Origin: Ignelater luminosus | Lineage: Eukaryota > Arthropoda > Insecta > Coleoptera > Elateridae | Assembly (NCBI GenBank): GCA_011009095.1 | Contig: VTPC01090419.1 | Location: forward strand, 310,111-374,110 | Reading direction: 5' to 3' | DNA: 64,000 nt | Part shown: piece by piece, positions 36,701-48,457 of the stretch | Numbering within the stretch: position 1 is the first letter of the stretch | Layout: every line of letters begins with the position of its first letter | Position numbers and translations under genes: made by a program | The notes under the pieces: model-generated | The model's input: only the letters and a program-made list of their open reading frames with translations | The model's database searches: none | What the model was told of the DNA's origin: nothing

Positions 36701-39095
36701 AGATGCTTGAAATCAATTTGCCATGGAATTTGGACGTCTAATACCACTTTATTATCAAACAACTTATTAAGATTTTGACCATGAGTCAGGCTTTTGACCA
36801 GTCGCATGGCAAGTCAACTTGCTAAGAAACTCTAATACTGCCTTTTACGATTTTTTTTACATATCTTGAAGATAAACTCGGTTGTCAATCATGAGATATG
36901 ACTAGGAGAAGAGAGTTTACAGAAACTTGAAACTTGTTTAAGTCAGTCAGTCTGTTTGAAACAATCTCTTTAACTCTTATGATCGCACGTTTGATACTTC
37001 AGAATTTCAGTACTTTGCTTTTCAAAAACGTAATGATCACATTAATGCAATTTTATGAGAATTTGTATCTTGACAAACTCTTATAGTTTCTTCACTTGTT
37101 AATATCGTAACTATATACGTTGTCATGTTGCCTAAGAACTAACAATAAAAACGTTTTGATGAGCAAAACGTATTAGAGAGATAGGGCACATGACAAATTC
37201 ATACCTTGGATAAAAGCTTTTAATACAACACCGAAGATTTTACAAAAAACACAATTTTAGGGATGTATATGATATCTCTTTAAATACACAAAGATGCCTT
37301 GTTAGTCTTAAAATGTATCCTTGTTGTGTGGTTCCATATTATCATGTCATTGACCAGTAGCTGTGTGATTTTGTAAGTACTTCTCATATATTATAATTAG
37401 GTTTACCATATAACTATGTCTTTTAGCGTCTGAGAATGACCTTCATGAATAGAAGAGGTTGGAACACGTAACTTTAACCTTAAACCTTAATTAAAATTAG
37501 TGTTGAAACAGAAATTTATTGTTATTTTATTTATACCTTGTTAGATTGATAGGAATGTTGCTGAAACAAAAAGAACTAGCAGTACATGTAATAGATGACA
37601 CCATTTACATGCAAATTAATACCAACAGACTGCATAGTATGATCAGCCGATTAGAAGTTTCCAGTAGAGCATGACTTGACAATAAGTCATGTCGACTCGC
37701 AAAACGCGCATTTCGAAACGTCAAATGATAAAATTATTTCAACATTAAAATAACTTCGTGTGCTTTAATTAAATACAGCATATAATATACTACTATGTAA
37801 ATAATTCAAAATGTCATGGACCATTTTTCTGAACGTATAGTGTACGTGATATTGACTGAAATATCAAAATTTCCTGTTTAACTCTTTTCCAAATGAATAG
37901 TGTCGAGCATTTCTTAAAAGATCATAAATTTTTTTAATTACTTGATTAGATGTTAATCAAATAATTATGTTAATTTTTCCATATTAAACTTCTTTTTGTT
38001 AAAAAGAAATTTATAACGTTAACATTAAAGAACTATTAGCGTGCGATATAACAAGAAGAATAAACTGAGTTATAGTAATGCGAATCACAAATAAGGTTAG
38101 AAAATCTATAGTATATCTCTCTAAGAAATGGTATAGATACGGATGTAAAATTAGAGTTCGGTTTGGTCGGGTCTCAATGGGCACCATGCCAAACTTTAAA
38201 TCCTTGATGATCCCTCGCACAAACTGCTAGCAGTGCCAGCGGATCTCACGGGCACGACCTACTGAGAGACCAATCGATATCCCGGCATTTGACGCAAAGC
38301 GGGCTCACTTTCTGAAGTCAATATAGAACTGAAGCGGGCTATCCACAGTTATCCTTGACTACGAATGATATTTTACACTACATATGTATTGAGTCCCTGA
38401 CACAAAGTTATAAAAAGCTGCCTTTGAAACTTTATGTTAGTGCCCATAATCAGTCCTATCGCACGACTTTATGAGTTTCACTTGCACCTTATTTTTAGCT
38501 CATCTCGACGGCATATAAAGATCCAAAAAAACTACTATCACTTACCTATCAAATCTTACAAAATTGTGTGATGTTTCGATTTAATTTTCTAATTTTGCTG
38601 CGTACACAACATATTTTTTACAAACAGAGACGTGGGATAATGGTCAATAACATTTTTACACCTAAAACATGAGATAAAATTTTATGCCTTTTATTTAATT
38701 CTTTAAGGAACATTCGAAATTATCTGGAGTTGTTTCTGTTGCTCTCTGTTCATTTCTTACCCCCATTACGCTAAGAAAGGTAATTTTGTTCCTACTTTAA
38801 TTCCTTCACGTACGTAAGCAGTCAACTCAAATAAACATTGGCAATTATAGTTTGGGAACTCACTCAGTATTCTGAAAGGATCTTTACCGTCCTGTAAGAG
38901 TTCTGAAATAGATTCTAATCCTCCTAATAGGGCTATAGTGGTTATTATTTGGTATTATTGCTATAAACTTATTCTTTGATTATTTGTATATCATCTTGCA
39001 GACTAAGCAACTAGCTTTCCTTTGATTCATTAATTATTAAAAATATTCTGTAAGAGATTAATATTTAAGATTTTTGTGCAGCTACGTGTTGTACA
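30761..39095. other. Long AT-rich stretch without a recognised gene
   Basis: A 104-aa minus frame (36402-36716) and a 95-aa minus frame (33234-33521) carry no motif I recognise. A GC-richer degenerate repeat (33800-34100) is listed separately. At 36263-36375 a 'aactaac-taagtt' motif recurs three times. A (TTA)n run lies at about 35344-35360. From 38160 to 38350 the sequence is GC-richer, with two 'aagcgggct' words. I see no other structure. Confidence 0.5.
33800..34100. repeat. Degenerate short tandem repeat, GC-richer than its surroundings
   Basis: The motif 'ttcatcaa-ctt-ttaagaagtta' recurs about five times, near 33806, 33882, 33962, 34030 and 34068. The intervening sequence is 'gtggcc-aagc'-like. 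Spacing is irregular (about 40-80 bp). Confidence 0.5.
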
Positions 39096-39097
39096 TA

Positions 39098-39480
39098 AAC
39101 TGACCGGCAGAAAAAATCGGCCACCCTGAAATATTTCCAAAATCACTTTAACAATTATTATTTTAACCAGTGATTGTTATTTGATTTAAGAACCATTTGC
39201 AGTTGACACAGGATGTACAGATTAGCTAAAAAAAGAGACAAATTAATACAGAATTTAATTTAATTTAAGCAGTAACAAAAACAGTCTAAAATACGAAACT
39301 TTCTTAATTTAAAACAATAAATGTGGCTGTTTATAATGGACCTCCTGATAATTATCAGTAGTGTGTATGTTCTCCTCGAGTTGAATTACATCATTCAACC
39401 GCCGTGGCATTGAAATTAATAATTTTCAAAGTGGTTTTGCGAAATATTTCAGGGTGGCCGGTTTTTTTTGCCGGTCAGTT
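39098..39480 (-). mobile_element. Tc1/Tc3-like deletion derivative (MITE)
   Basis: A 383-bp element with about 63-bp imperfect inverted repeats (39098-39160 and 39418-39480), both beginning 'aactgaccggca' from the outside and sharing 'cggccaccctgaaatattt'. TA precedes the left end; the right flank has CA. Minus-strand translation near 39355-39430 gives 'ISMPRRLNDVIQLEENIHT', which matches the usual last residues of Tc1/Tc3 transposases ('SMPRR---VI---G-HT'). The rest of the gene is missing, so this is an internally deleted, non-autonomous copy. Confidence 0.82.
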
Positions 39481-39482
39481 CA

Positions 39483-40316
39483 TATTGTAATGGTTTCCGA
39501 TTTAAATAAAATACAAAGCTATCTAGAAAAACCAACTACAAAATCGCGCCCGGATAATGAACCAAAACTGTTTGGGATTTGATTGCTGAAGGTTGTAATT
39601 ATTAATTATTTTCTTTAAAAATTTTTTGTTATTTTTTATTTTTATAAAGAGTTGCATGAGATTCTTAAAATTTACGAAATATAAAATTGAAATTCTTACC
39701 AATGGAACCAGATCTTGGTTGATTTCACACTGATTCACCAATTTAAGAAAAATATTTAATTTGAAATTTAATCAATTTTAAGCTACCATTAATACTTTCT
39801 GGAACTGAATAAACAAACACTGCCAGTAATTAATTAATTAATAATTAACTAAAAATGCACGATCGGCATGCAGGTAATGCATAATTTCTTTTTCATATTT
39901 AAAAAAAAATAAAAATTACAAATTACTTAGTTATAATGGCATTAATTAAATTAATTAAACATCATGAAAAAGACTGAACACCATTTTAAACTGCATAAAA
40001 TCGAATCTACTACTAAATAAATCACATTTTAACTGTAGAATTTTAAAAAATTTGGGTTAATAGTCAGAATCCATAGCAATATATTATTTCAATTTTTAAA
40101 TAAATTTTCTATTTTGATATTTTACTATTAATAATAAAATATTTTTACTTATCTAGCAGGTTAAACCTTTTGAGAATTATAAAGTTATTGTGTTAAGACT
40201 CTTCACTAGTGAACTACTACCACTTCTTACGGCATCGTACGCGTTGCATGATAACTCTAGTTTGATGTAAATTAGCTATTATTTCTCAATGTGAATTACA
40301 AAAATAAAGTTGAAGC
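39483..40316. other. AT-rich non-coding stretch
   Basis: Very AT-rich, with 'ttaattaattaattaat' runs near 39828-39850. No gene seen. Confidence 0.6.
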
Positions 40317-40323
40317 TATGATA

Positions 40324-40451
40324 CAACCGAGGGATTTTGAAAAATTTATTTTTTTTAGGAAATTATCAGCTACGCTAAAGACATAAAAACGATCAACTTT
40401 GCCGTTAATTTACAGCAAAAGTATAATACTTACGAAAATTTCCCTCGGTTA
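40324..40451. mobile_element. 128-bp MITE with 7-bp target duplication
   Basis: Inverted ends 'caaccgaggga' (40324) and 'tccctcggtta' (to 40451) enclose an AT-rich core. The same 7 bases, 'tatgata', flank both sides (40317-40323 and 40452-40458). The size and structure fit a MITE. A target duplication of 7-8 bp would fit hAT, P or Merlin relatives; no protein is available to decide. Confidence 0.75.
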
Positions 40452-41118
40452 TATGATAGTTTGTTAATGTATAATGCTACAGTTAAAATCTGGAGTTTAT
40501 ACAAAAATTACTTCAACCTATTTTTTTGCAACTACAAAATGTTGTTTTAGAGTAAAGTTATAACTGATTTGTGCTGCCACTCGGTAGCATCTTAGAAACT
40601 AATATCTAGCTCCTCCCCATAAGCGAGTGCTCAACATGTACAATTCACCCTTCGATGATTCCAAGTATTCACAAAATATGCGTAAATGGTTATCCTTTCA
40701 ATCACAATGTATTTAAATCTTTTACTTTGCTCTAATTTATACTCAAAGATTATTTACATAACAAAAAGTAAAGCTTTTACCCATAGGAATGGTTATGTAA
40801 TTTCAATTTTATTTAAAGCGAGAAAAAAAAAAGTAAAGTATATTATAACTTATAAGGAATATAATTAGTATGGGTAAAAACTGTCTTGTTGTTAATTGTA
40901 AAAGCGAAAATTAAAAAAATGAATGTTGAAAATCCAACACAAAATAACTTGAACTTTTAAAAGTGAACCTTTTAGTTCCAATCATAAAATTCTCAGAAAC
41001 TACCATATTTTTAGTTTTGTGAGATAATAAAAGTCCCTTTTTAAAAATATTTTCAACCAACCAATATAGTTGAGTGTCAACTATAGTTGAAAGTGGTTAC
41101 AATTGTACGCGTAATTAT

Positions 41119-41308
41119 AATGGGAAAATTAAACAAAAAGTGTAGATATAAAGTGACATTAGTAGGCAGGAAGAAACGAAGAGGTCATATATCTAATTTA
41201 AAAAATCAAGGTATTTCTCATTTAATTAAATCAGTTGCAAAAACGACGAAAGTTGATTATTCCCTGAAAAAATTACAGCAACCTGATTACTGGATATACA
41301 GGGTGTAA
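41119..41308 (+). other. Small basic open frame upstream of the Mutator-like transposase
   Basis: The frame begins 'MGKLNKKCRYKVTLVGRKKR' and continues 'RGHISNLKNQ' (62 aa from the ATG at 41119; an earlier in-frame ATG lies at 41087). The Lys/Arg-rich start resembles the N-termini of Mutator-like transposases and could be its first exon. Against this, the frame runs across the left inverted repeat (41299) and stops just after it, and I could not find a splice that keeps the frame. Unresolved. Confidence 0.25.
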
Positions 41309-41844
41309 ATATATAACGCCGGCAAATGGAACCTATAATTGATTTCTTTTTGCTATGAATTGACTTGAATTAGTAGGTACATGCATGCAGATCATCAAAT
41401 GTTTTTACAGAACCTTTCATTTAGGAACATTGTAAACTTCAAATGTATATTCGAAATTGTCCAATTAGATCGGCTATGCAGGATTAACTCGATCATTTGA
41501 TTAATTCTCCTTTCTGCAACCGGGCATAAAGTACAACTCTTTATTTTCCCCTAAATTTACAAAAGTTCTGGTTATTTCGACATAGTGAAGGGACGATCTA
41601 AAAGTTTCAGTTTTTTGTGCCTCCGTAAAATTCCATTTTCATAACTGATGTTGTTTTTGCAACAATTAATTCAATCTACTTATTGAATATCCACTCATAA
41701 TTCATTAAATGCAGGATATGAACGGAAGAACGTATCTGAAAGTACGGAAGTAATGCAAGATGCTTTACACATGCTAGATACACCAGATTCTAATGTTGGA
41801 TTTGAAACAAGTTCAGCAAACAGTACATTTACGGTTCTAGAGAA

Positions 41845-42966
41845 TTGCCCGAAGAAGCAACAGAGAGCTCCATTGGATCTGCATGCTCCTCAAAGATAAA
41901 TAATACCAACGACTCTGAAGGATTAGTTGGAAACAGGATAGTCGACATATTATACGTTCTAGAATGCCTGAAACGTATAAATTTACATGGAGAGCGCTTT
42001 GGATGCTCAATAAATCATTTAGTTTTTACATTAGAACGTCGATATGGTCTACGATCGGAACTATTCTTTAAGTGCAATATGTGCAACGAGACATTTAAAT
42101 TGTCAACGGTAGATCCCAATGGCACATCAATGAATCTAAACACCGCTGCTGTAGCTGGATGTATGAGCACTGGAAATGGATACTCTAACATGGAAGAGTT
42201 ATTGTCTATGATGAACATACCACCAATGTCTTCGTCAACCTATAAAGAGCATCACAGAATTGCAAGTGCAGGTTGGGAAGCCGTCGCTCTAGAAAAAGTG
42301 ACAGAGGCTGCACAGGAAGAAGCTAAACATGCGATATCCATAAACAGCGTTTACGAAGAAGGTTACCCGCTTGTTCCTGTAGTTGCGGATGGGGCTTGGT
42401 GCAAGAGGTCCTACAAGACTAATTATAACTCTTTATCGGGAGTTGCTGCTATTGTAGGTCAGCATACTAGAAAAGTGTTGTATATAGGTGTCAAAAACAA
42501 GTATTGCACATACTGCGATCGTGCATCTGCACAAAACAAGAGTCCTTCAACACATGCTTGTGGAAAGAACTATATTGGCAGTTCTTCCGGTATGGAGTCT
42601 GCTATCCTGGTGGAGGGTTTCAAACAAAGTGTGGAGATGTATGGTGTAAAATATACAAGATTTATAACCGATGGAGATAGTAGCACCTACAAGAAGATTT
42701 TAGAAGCACGGTCTTACAATAACGTAACCGTAGAGAAAGTAGAGTGTAGAAACCACTTACTTCGTAATTATTGCAATAAATTGCGATCAATAACAACAGA
42801 TACAAGCTACCCCATTAAATATCTAAAACTTCTAGAATGCAGAATTAAGCGAATGAGGAATGCAGTTACTGGTGCGATACACCATCGCAAAATGTGCCAC
42901 AATAAATCCGAAGCCGTTACATATTTACAGAAAGATATAGAAAATAGCGTTGCCAGAATTAGTTGA
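41845..42966 (+). pseudogene. Mutator-like transposase (PF20700-type), partial
   Basis: 373 codons opening at a TTG, with no ATG in frame upstream before a TGA at 41803. A second open frame just upstream (to about 41895) reads 'GYERKNVSESTEVMQDALHM' and probably belongs to the same protein after a frameshift. Visible landmarks by residue: C77xxC80 ('FKCNMCNETF'), 'NLNTAAVAGCMSTGNGYSNM' at about 97-116, 'IPPMSSSTY' 125-133, first catalytic Asp D182 in 'VVADGAWCKRSYKTNYNSLS', C221/C224 with 'HACGKNYIGSSSGMES', and second Asp D276 or D278 in 'FITDGDSSTYKKI'. 'VECRNHLLRNYCNKL' follows at 299-313. The frame fails at 42966 before the expected C-terminal acidic region, so it is a broken copy. Confidence 0.8.
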
Positions 42967-43291
42967 TCCTCGATACACTAGAAATATGAACATACGCGAT
43001 CCAAACTATATAACAGAAGAAATAGAAAAAACAAGAAACAAGCAGTCTAACAACAAGGCAACGGGGAAAAGAAAGAAAATATTGAAGAAAGACATAGCAC
43101 ACATCACAAGAATTTCTGATGTCACAAAAAACACTTCAACAGCCACAGCATCAACAGCAACAACAAAAGCAGCAGAAGACCTATCGGTTGAGAAGTTATT
43201 ACAATCAAATGAATACGTTGAGGGAAGTGGAAGCAATACTGAAAACCGTAGTTTGAACCAAAGTAAAGCAAGAAGGCGGTTGTGCTACTAA
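42950..43291 (+). pseudogene. C-terminal tail of the Mutator-like protein in a shifted frame
   Basis: 113 codons overlapping the end of the preceding frame by 17 bases. Content is low-complexity and basic: 'KRKKILKKDIAHITR', then a Thr/Ala-rich run ('TSTATASTATTKAAED') and 'KARRRLCY' before the stop. It looks like the disordered tail of the same protein after a frameshift or deletion near 42955. No domain can be named. Confidence 0.45.
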
Positions 43292-43551
43292 GTAAGACTT
43301 TTTTTTTAACTTTAGATTTATGTAGTTACTTTTTGTATTTTTAGTTGATAGTTGTAACAAGTTTTGTTTTTATATATTTTTTTGCGTTTGGATGTAGTTC
43401 AGGAAGCTTACTCTTTCTAATGTATGTCGTGAACCAAAATTAGGATTCAAAGATTTTAATTTAGTCGTCTAGTTCTTTTTATTATTATGCTATTACTTAT
43501 AGAAATATTTTTTGTTAACATTTTTTGCGTATTTCGAAAACACCCTGTATA

Positions 43552-46220
43552 TGTTTAAATAATGTTTTATGTTTTACTTTTTATGTGTACGTTATTACAA
43601 TAAGATAAAGACCACTATTTAACTTATTCTTATAATATTACGTAACTTTATTTACATACAACTGTAATTTTAGATCTTTTTTGATATTGTAATTAACTAG
43701 TTATACATACCTATATTAGAAAACATTGGGGCAATTTTATTTGTATATAATACTCGTCGATAAGTTTTCATCTTATTGAAAGGCCCTCGAAAAATAAAAA
43801 AGTACAAACTGGTGTGAGTTTTTGAAGATTATTTATCGTTTCCAAGATAAAGTGTATTATGACTACAGTTATTTACCTCTCCATGAACTGAACAACGTAC
43901 AAAAAGTACGTGCTTTTACGTACTGTAAAAGATTAGCATTTTGAATATTAATTTTTATTTTTAAAAACCTATTCCATGGACCTATCCGTACACTGGTATC
44001 AAATTAATATTTTCTAAGAACGTAAAGTAAATTCAAATAAAATTTAATTTTATCTATCGTACATGCATTTATTTATTCATTTTACTAACATGTAGAAACA
44101 AATGTAGATTTTAGTAATAAAGTAACCAGTAACTAAGCATAGTAGTAAGGTGCAAAACACCGTCTGTACTCCGCAGCCAAAATAAAGTCGCAATTAAAAC
44201 TACAAGCAGACTCGGCGGAAGCTTTCCGAAAACCTTTTCTACTATCTGTTCCGAAAACTGACCCCGATGGGCCCGCTGGCCTGATGCCATCGAGGTTGTT
44301 TACACCCCTTATACCCCACACAGGTTTATTTGTAACCACCCATTTCTGTCCCAAACAGTACCTCGCCCTTTACACCCCAAAAATTTCAACCCCTCGGAGT
44401 TACCTAGCGAACGCTCTTAATGATAGAATAAAGTTGAAAGAGTAGCTACGGTGCTGTTTCCTTATGCATTTAATTATGAGTACCAATGAGCAGCGCGGCG
44501 TTGCGTCGTTGTTCAGGAATTGAATCAGAATTTTATAAAAACTAGAAACTATATGTGAAAGTGGCATTAACATTTTAGTGTTTTTGATAGTTTCAAACAA
44601 CGAGTTTGTCACGAGCAGGGTTGCTGCATGTACATATTCACCACGCAAGGACGGCTGCAGTTCAACTTTTGAATTTAGACTCGTTTAGGATTATCCTGAC
44701 TGAACAAGTCCATCAAAACTTTAAATCTTCCATTTCCCTTTAACCCATGCTTTCTATAATATGGCAGTCAAAACGTATACCCGTTAATTGTGTTGCTGCA
44801 TGCATCCTTTTTCTATTCATCTATGTAGAGAAAAAGAGAAATAAAGTAAGTAAAAGGCTACTGCCCGCCGAATGTTAACCCACCAATTTATGGAAAATGC
44901 ATACAAACCCGTTCAGCTGCTACGCTAAATTTTTTTATTTTTTGAGGCTTTTCAATTCTACATGTTCTCATCTAATTCTTTTAAATTTAGCAATACATTT
45001 TGTTTCTTATAATTCACTTTTAATTTTCTAACTTCAGTCTTCTGGACCGGGAGCAATATGTAGTATCTCTAACTTCTACTACAGCCAACGGTCATTTTTT
45101 AACTAGAACTGTACACTAAAGCACTTAATCTTAAACGGGTCTATATTCAAAAACTGACCTATAATAGATGTCTACATGTCCTTTACAGGGTGTTAGGTTT
45201 TTCGGATTCTGAATTCGTTATACCTGTTACTTAGTAAACGTTAGCACAGAATACAATGTCGCTTAAGGTGGACCACGAACCGTGAGAAATTCTCTAGCAT
45301 CGTGTATAAAGTATAGTAACTATCCCAGCTAGACGATTCTCCATCCTGTCAAACAGAAGGACTTTGGTCGCGGACAGTTCACTTCCCGCTACCAATCGGC
45401 AACCTGCGTTCAAGAGGAAAGAGCAGGCGCGCTATCCGAGGACTGAGGATCCCGCGACTACCATTCATCCTCATTTCACAGGCCTTACAAAACGGTTACC
45501 ATATAATTTCTCCGTCAACCAACACCGTACTCATACTCCATAGCATCAAACGCGAAGTGTGATTCTGAAAAGAGTCGTTTTTTTTGAACAGCACAAACGG
45601 TATTAACGTTTATGCAACTCTCTTCAATCTCTAAAATATTCTTCCATGGCTTCATCATTACCAGCGGAATCAAGCACCGACCTAGAAGTATCAGCACCAT
45701 GCAGTTTCAGTAAGATATTCTAGTCGAAGATATGCCTGTTCTTATTTAATAACCATGAAACCAAGGATGAAGAGAGGAAGTAAACCTTTTAAAACGGTCA
45801 TTGGTTTTGCCGGCAAGTCCCATTTAGGGCATGTCTAGACTAAAGTACCTTTTGATAACCAGAACAGACTAACTATCTGGGTAGACACTTAGTTTTGATT
45901 CTAGATTTTGAATTCCGATTCTGTACATTCGTTTTAATATTTTGATAACTTTTTAAATATAGCTATTACTTTCAGCTGTTTTTTTTGTGTAAAACACAAT
46001 AGTCACCTTGTACTTTTCTGAACTTACTTTGACGTTCGTTTACTAAGTATCTTTATTCGTAAAAGGATGAAGTTATTACCATATTATTTATCACCAGTGA
46101 GGCATTTATCTTTTAAAATTTCTGTGATTGACTCTTTTTAAAACCATGACTAAGTAAGAAAAAAGAACGGGGAAAACGCCCCACTTGGGGAGAACGATCA
46201 GTGTGATGTTACCACTTACT
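43552..46220. other. Non-coding stretch with two GC-richer blocks
   Basis: At 44130-44400 the sequence is clearly GC-richer. The minus strand there repeats 'ggggtgtaaa'-like words and holds a 73-aa frame (44133-44354) without known motifs. A second GC-richer block spans 45240-45840, beginning near 'ttacagggtgtta' (45183) and holding a 61-aa minus frame. Both could be decayed elements or regulatory/exonic DNA. I cannot assign them. Confidence 0.45.
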
Positions 46221-46222
46221 TA

Positions 46223-47490
46223 CGAGGGCGGTTCAATAAGTACCCGTGTTAGAAATGAAGACACAATTTTTTTCAAAAATTTTTTTTTTATTTTTTAACA
46301 TAGTTTCCTTTTAGAAATATACACTTCTCCCAACGTTCCTGCCATTTTTTTACCCCTCCAAAAAATAGGATTTGTCGAACTCTCCAAAATACGCCTCTAT
46401 CTCGGCGATGACTTCTTCGTTTGAGCTAAATTTTTTCCCGCGAGCCATTTCTTCATGTTAGGAAACAAGAAAAAGACGCAGGGAGCCAGATCGGGTGAAT
46501 ACGGGGGGTACGGCAGCAATTCATAACGCAATTCATGCAGTTTGGCGGCGACAACTCCGGATGAATGTGCTGGTGCGTTATCGTGGTGAAACAGCACCTT
46601 CTTTTTCGCCAAATGCGGCCGTGTCTCCTTCCATTTTTTGTCGAAGCTGTCTAATAACTCACTGTAGTATTGTCCAGTGATCGTTCTTCCTTTTTCTAAA
46701 AAATCCATGAGGATGACGCCGTTCGCATCCCAAAAAATCGTCGCCATAACCTTTCCCGCCGATGGAACCATCTCCGCCTTCTTTGGAGCAGATTCACCGG
46801 GAGAAATCCATTGTTTTGATTGTTGCTTAGTTTCTGGTGTGTAATGATGAATCCAGGTTTCATCAACGGTGACAACTCGACGCAAAAACTCTTTCGGATT
46901 TTGCTTAAATTGCTCCAAACACTGCTTCGAAGTTAACAGCCGCATCCGCTTGTTGTCCACCGTTAGCAATCGCGGCACCCATCGCGCCGACAATTTTTTC
47001 ATCGCCAACTTATCATGTAAAATATTAATTGCCGTTTTGGTCGACACACCTACGGCCACTGATACTTCACGCACATGTCGTGGACTTTTTGAATGATTTC
47101 CTCGGTAACCACATCTGCCGGGCGTCCTGGTCGCTCCTCATCAAAAACGGATGTTCGCCCACGTTTAAATTCGTTGAACCAATATCTAACTGTGGTCATA
47201 GATGGGCGAAGTGTCCCCATAAACAGCATCCAACTTTGCTTTTATCTCCTCGCATTTTTTCCCATCCAAAAACAGAAAGCGAATTACCGAACGATACTGC
47301 TCTTTTTCCATCTTAGCTAAAATCACGAAACACGTCTTACTCAAATGGCTGTCAAATCCAAACTACCCTATCAATCAGTCTGCAATTTGTTATACCGTCG
47401 TTTGATAGATGGCAGCACACGATGATAACACCAACTTCTCTCAGGAACGCCTTCTGTCGTCAAACACGGGTACTTACTGAACCGCCCTCG
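46223..47490 (-). mobile_element. mariner copy A
   Basis: 1268 bp with 28-bp terminal inverted repeats differing at one base ('cgagggcggttcaataagta' at the left). TA flanks both sides (46221-46222 and 47491-47492). It is the same family and orientation as 53009-54301. Relative to that copy it lacks 25 bp in the transposase gene near 47073. Confidence 0.95.
46288..47311 (-). pseudogene. mariner transposase, copy A, broken
   Basis: The gene would start at the ATG at 47311 ('MEKEQYRSVIRFLFLDGKKC') and end at a TAA at 46288. Comparison with copy B shows an extra G near 47205 (frameshift), the 25-bp deletion near 47073 (frameshift) and one base lost near 46433 (frameshift that scrambles the C-terminus). 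The central 225-codon frame (46397-47074) is intact and contains 'VTVDETWIHHY' and 'HHDNAPAHSS', but the third catalytic Asp is Val: 'LAPCVFFLFP' against 'LAPCDFFLFP' in copy B. It is therefore dead by both frame and active site. Confidence 0.93.
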
Positions 47491-48457
47491 TATGTAAAGT
47501 AAATAGCCTAGATGAAGGTTTCGAGTGCAAAAGACTACACGCAAAAGTGTTAACTGTTCTTTGCCTAACCGTTAAGCTTAAGAAAACAGAATTTCAACTT
47601 CATTGTTCAAAAGTCGGTTTGATATTTTTTTTAAATATTCTGGAAGGATCTACTTAAAATAAGAGTCTAGATATAGGCAAAAATAGCCAATACATTCTAA
47701 GATTAGGTTTCTCAATTCTTCGAAAATTTCTCTTTCATCATTAATTCTAATTTTTATTTTCTGCTCTAATAATTTTAAATTTCGAAAATATTGAACCTGT
47801 TTTTTCTAAATGACAGTTTGGGACCTTCGTGGCATGCTTTTACAGTACTGCTAGGAATAAATTAAAGTCAGTACTCTGCCTATACACAGAGAATTGATAA
47901 TTCCTAAACTTTTTTTGGACTTTCAAGAACATTCCAAATGTGTTAGTTCAATATTAATTTAAATCATAAAGTTATTTGAAATAAAATTACTTTTGGGGGT
48001 TCTGAAATCCACTTAATACTGTTAGTTCCCTATTCAGTCTGGCCAATTTAAATTTCCAGAAATATAATCAAAATGAATCTTAACTGAGTATTGCTATAAA
48101 AACATTCGAGTCATTAATATGGATTTATCAATTTCCTAACAATGAACACATTTTAAAATTTAAGGTAATTTCTCAAAAGTTTAAGAACTTCCTTGTTCCA
48201 CGGTGTTCCCATTTAAAGAAATCTAAATTCAAGTTAAGGATTAAAAATTTAAGACAACTAAAAGGTTTCTGCAAGATTGAAAACTGCTGTAGCTCAACTA
48301 GTAAATCGTAAACGAATCATTCTAAATTTAATTTTTAAAACTGCTGAATCTCTAAACGTGCTATTCTGTTTGTCTGAGATCTTCAATGTTTCTTTTTTTT
48401 CAGATAAATAGAATTTATCTTGAGTTCATTTCAGTGAAATAAATATAGATTTTAATA

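Larger units (their letters stand above)
41299..43547 (+). mobile_element. Mutator-like DNA element bounded by CAGGGTGT inverted repeats
   Basis: The left 'cagggtgt' (41299-41306) and right 'acaccctg' (43540-43547) are flanked by TATA on both sides (41295-41298 and 43548-43551), giving a 12-bp inverted match counting the TATA. Similarity continues weakly inward ('ta-cgc' about 20 bp in). The transposase remnants at 41845-43291 lie between them. TATA could be a 4-bp target duplication, or TA with ends starting TACAGGG. Either would be unlike the 8-11 bp of classical Mutator elements, so the pairing needs confirmation. Confidence 0.5.

Noticed and set aside
36402-36716. 104-aa minus frame with hydrophobic segments, considered as a membrane protein
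   Set aside because: No motif, no supporting splice sites, and it overlaps short internal repeats; length alone is weak evidence in AT-rich DNA.
46495-47320. Several plus-strand frames of 60-95 aa across mariner copy A (and the same across copy B at 53281-54127)
   Set aside because: They are antisense to the transposase, and their repetition in both copies reflects copy identity, not coding.
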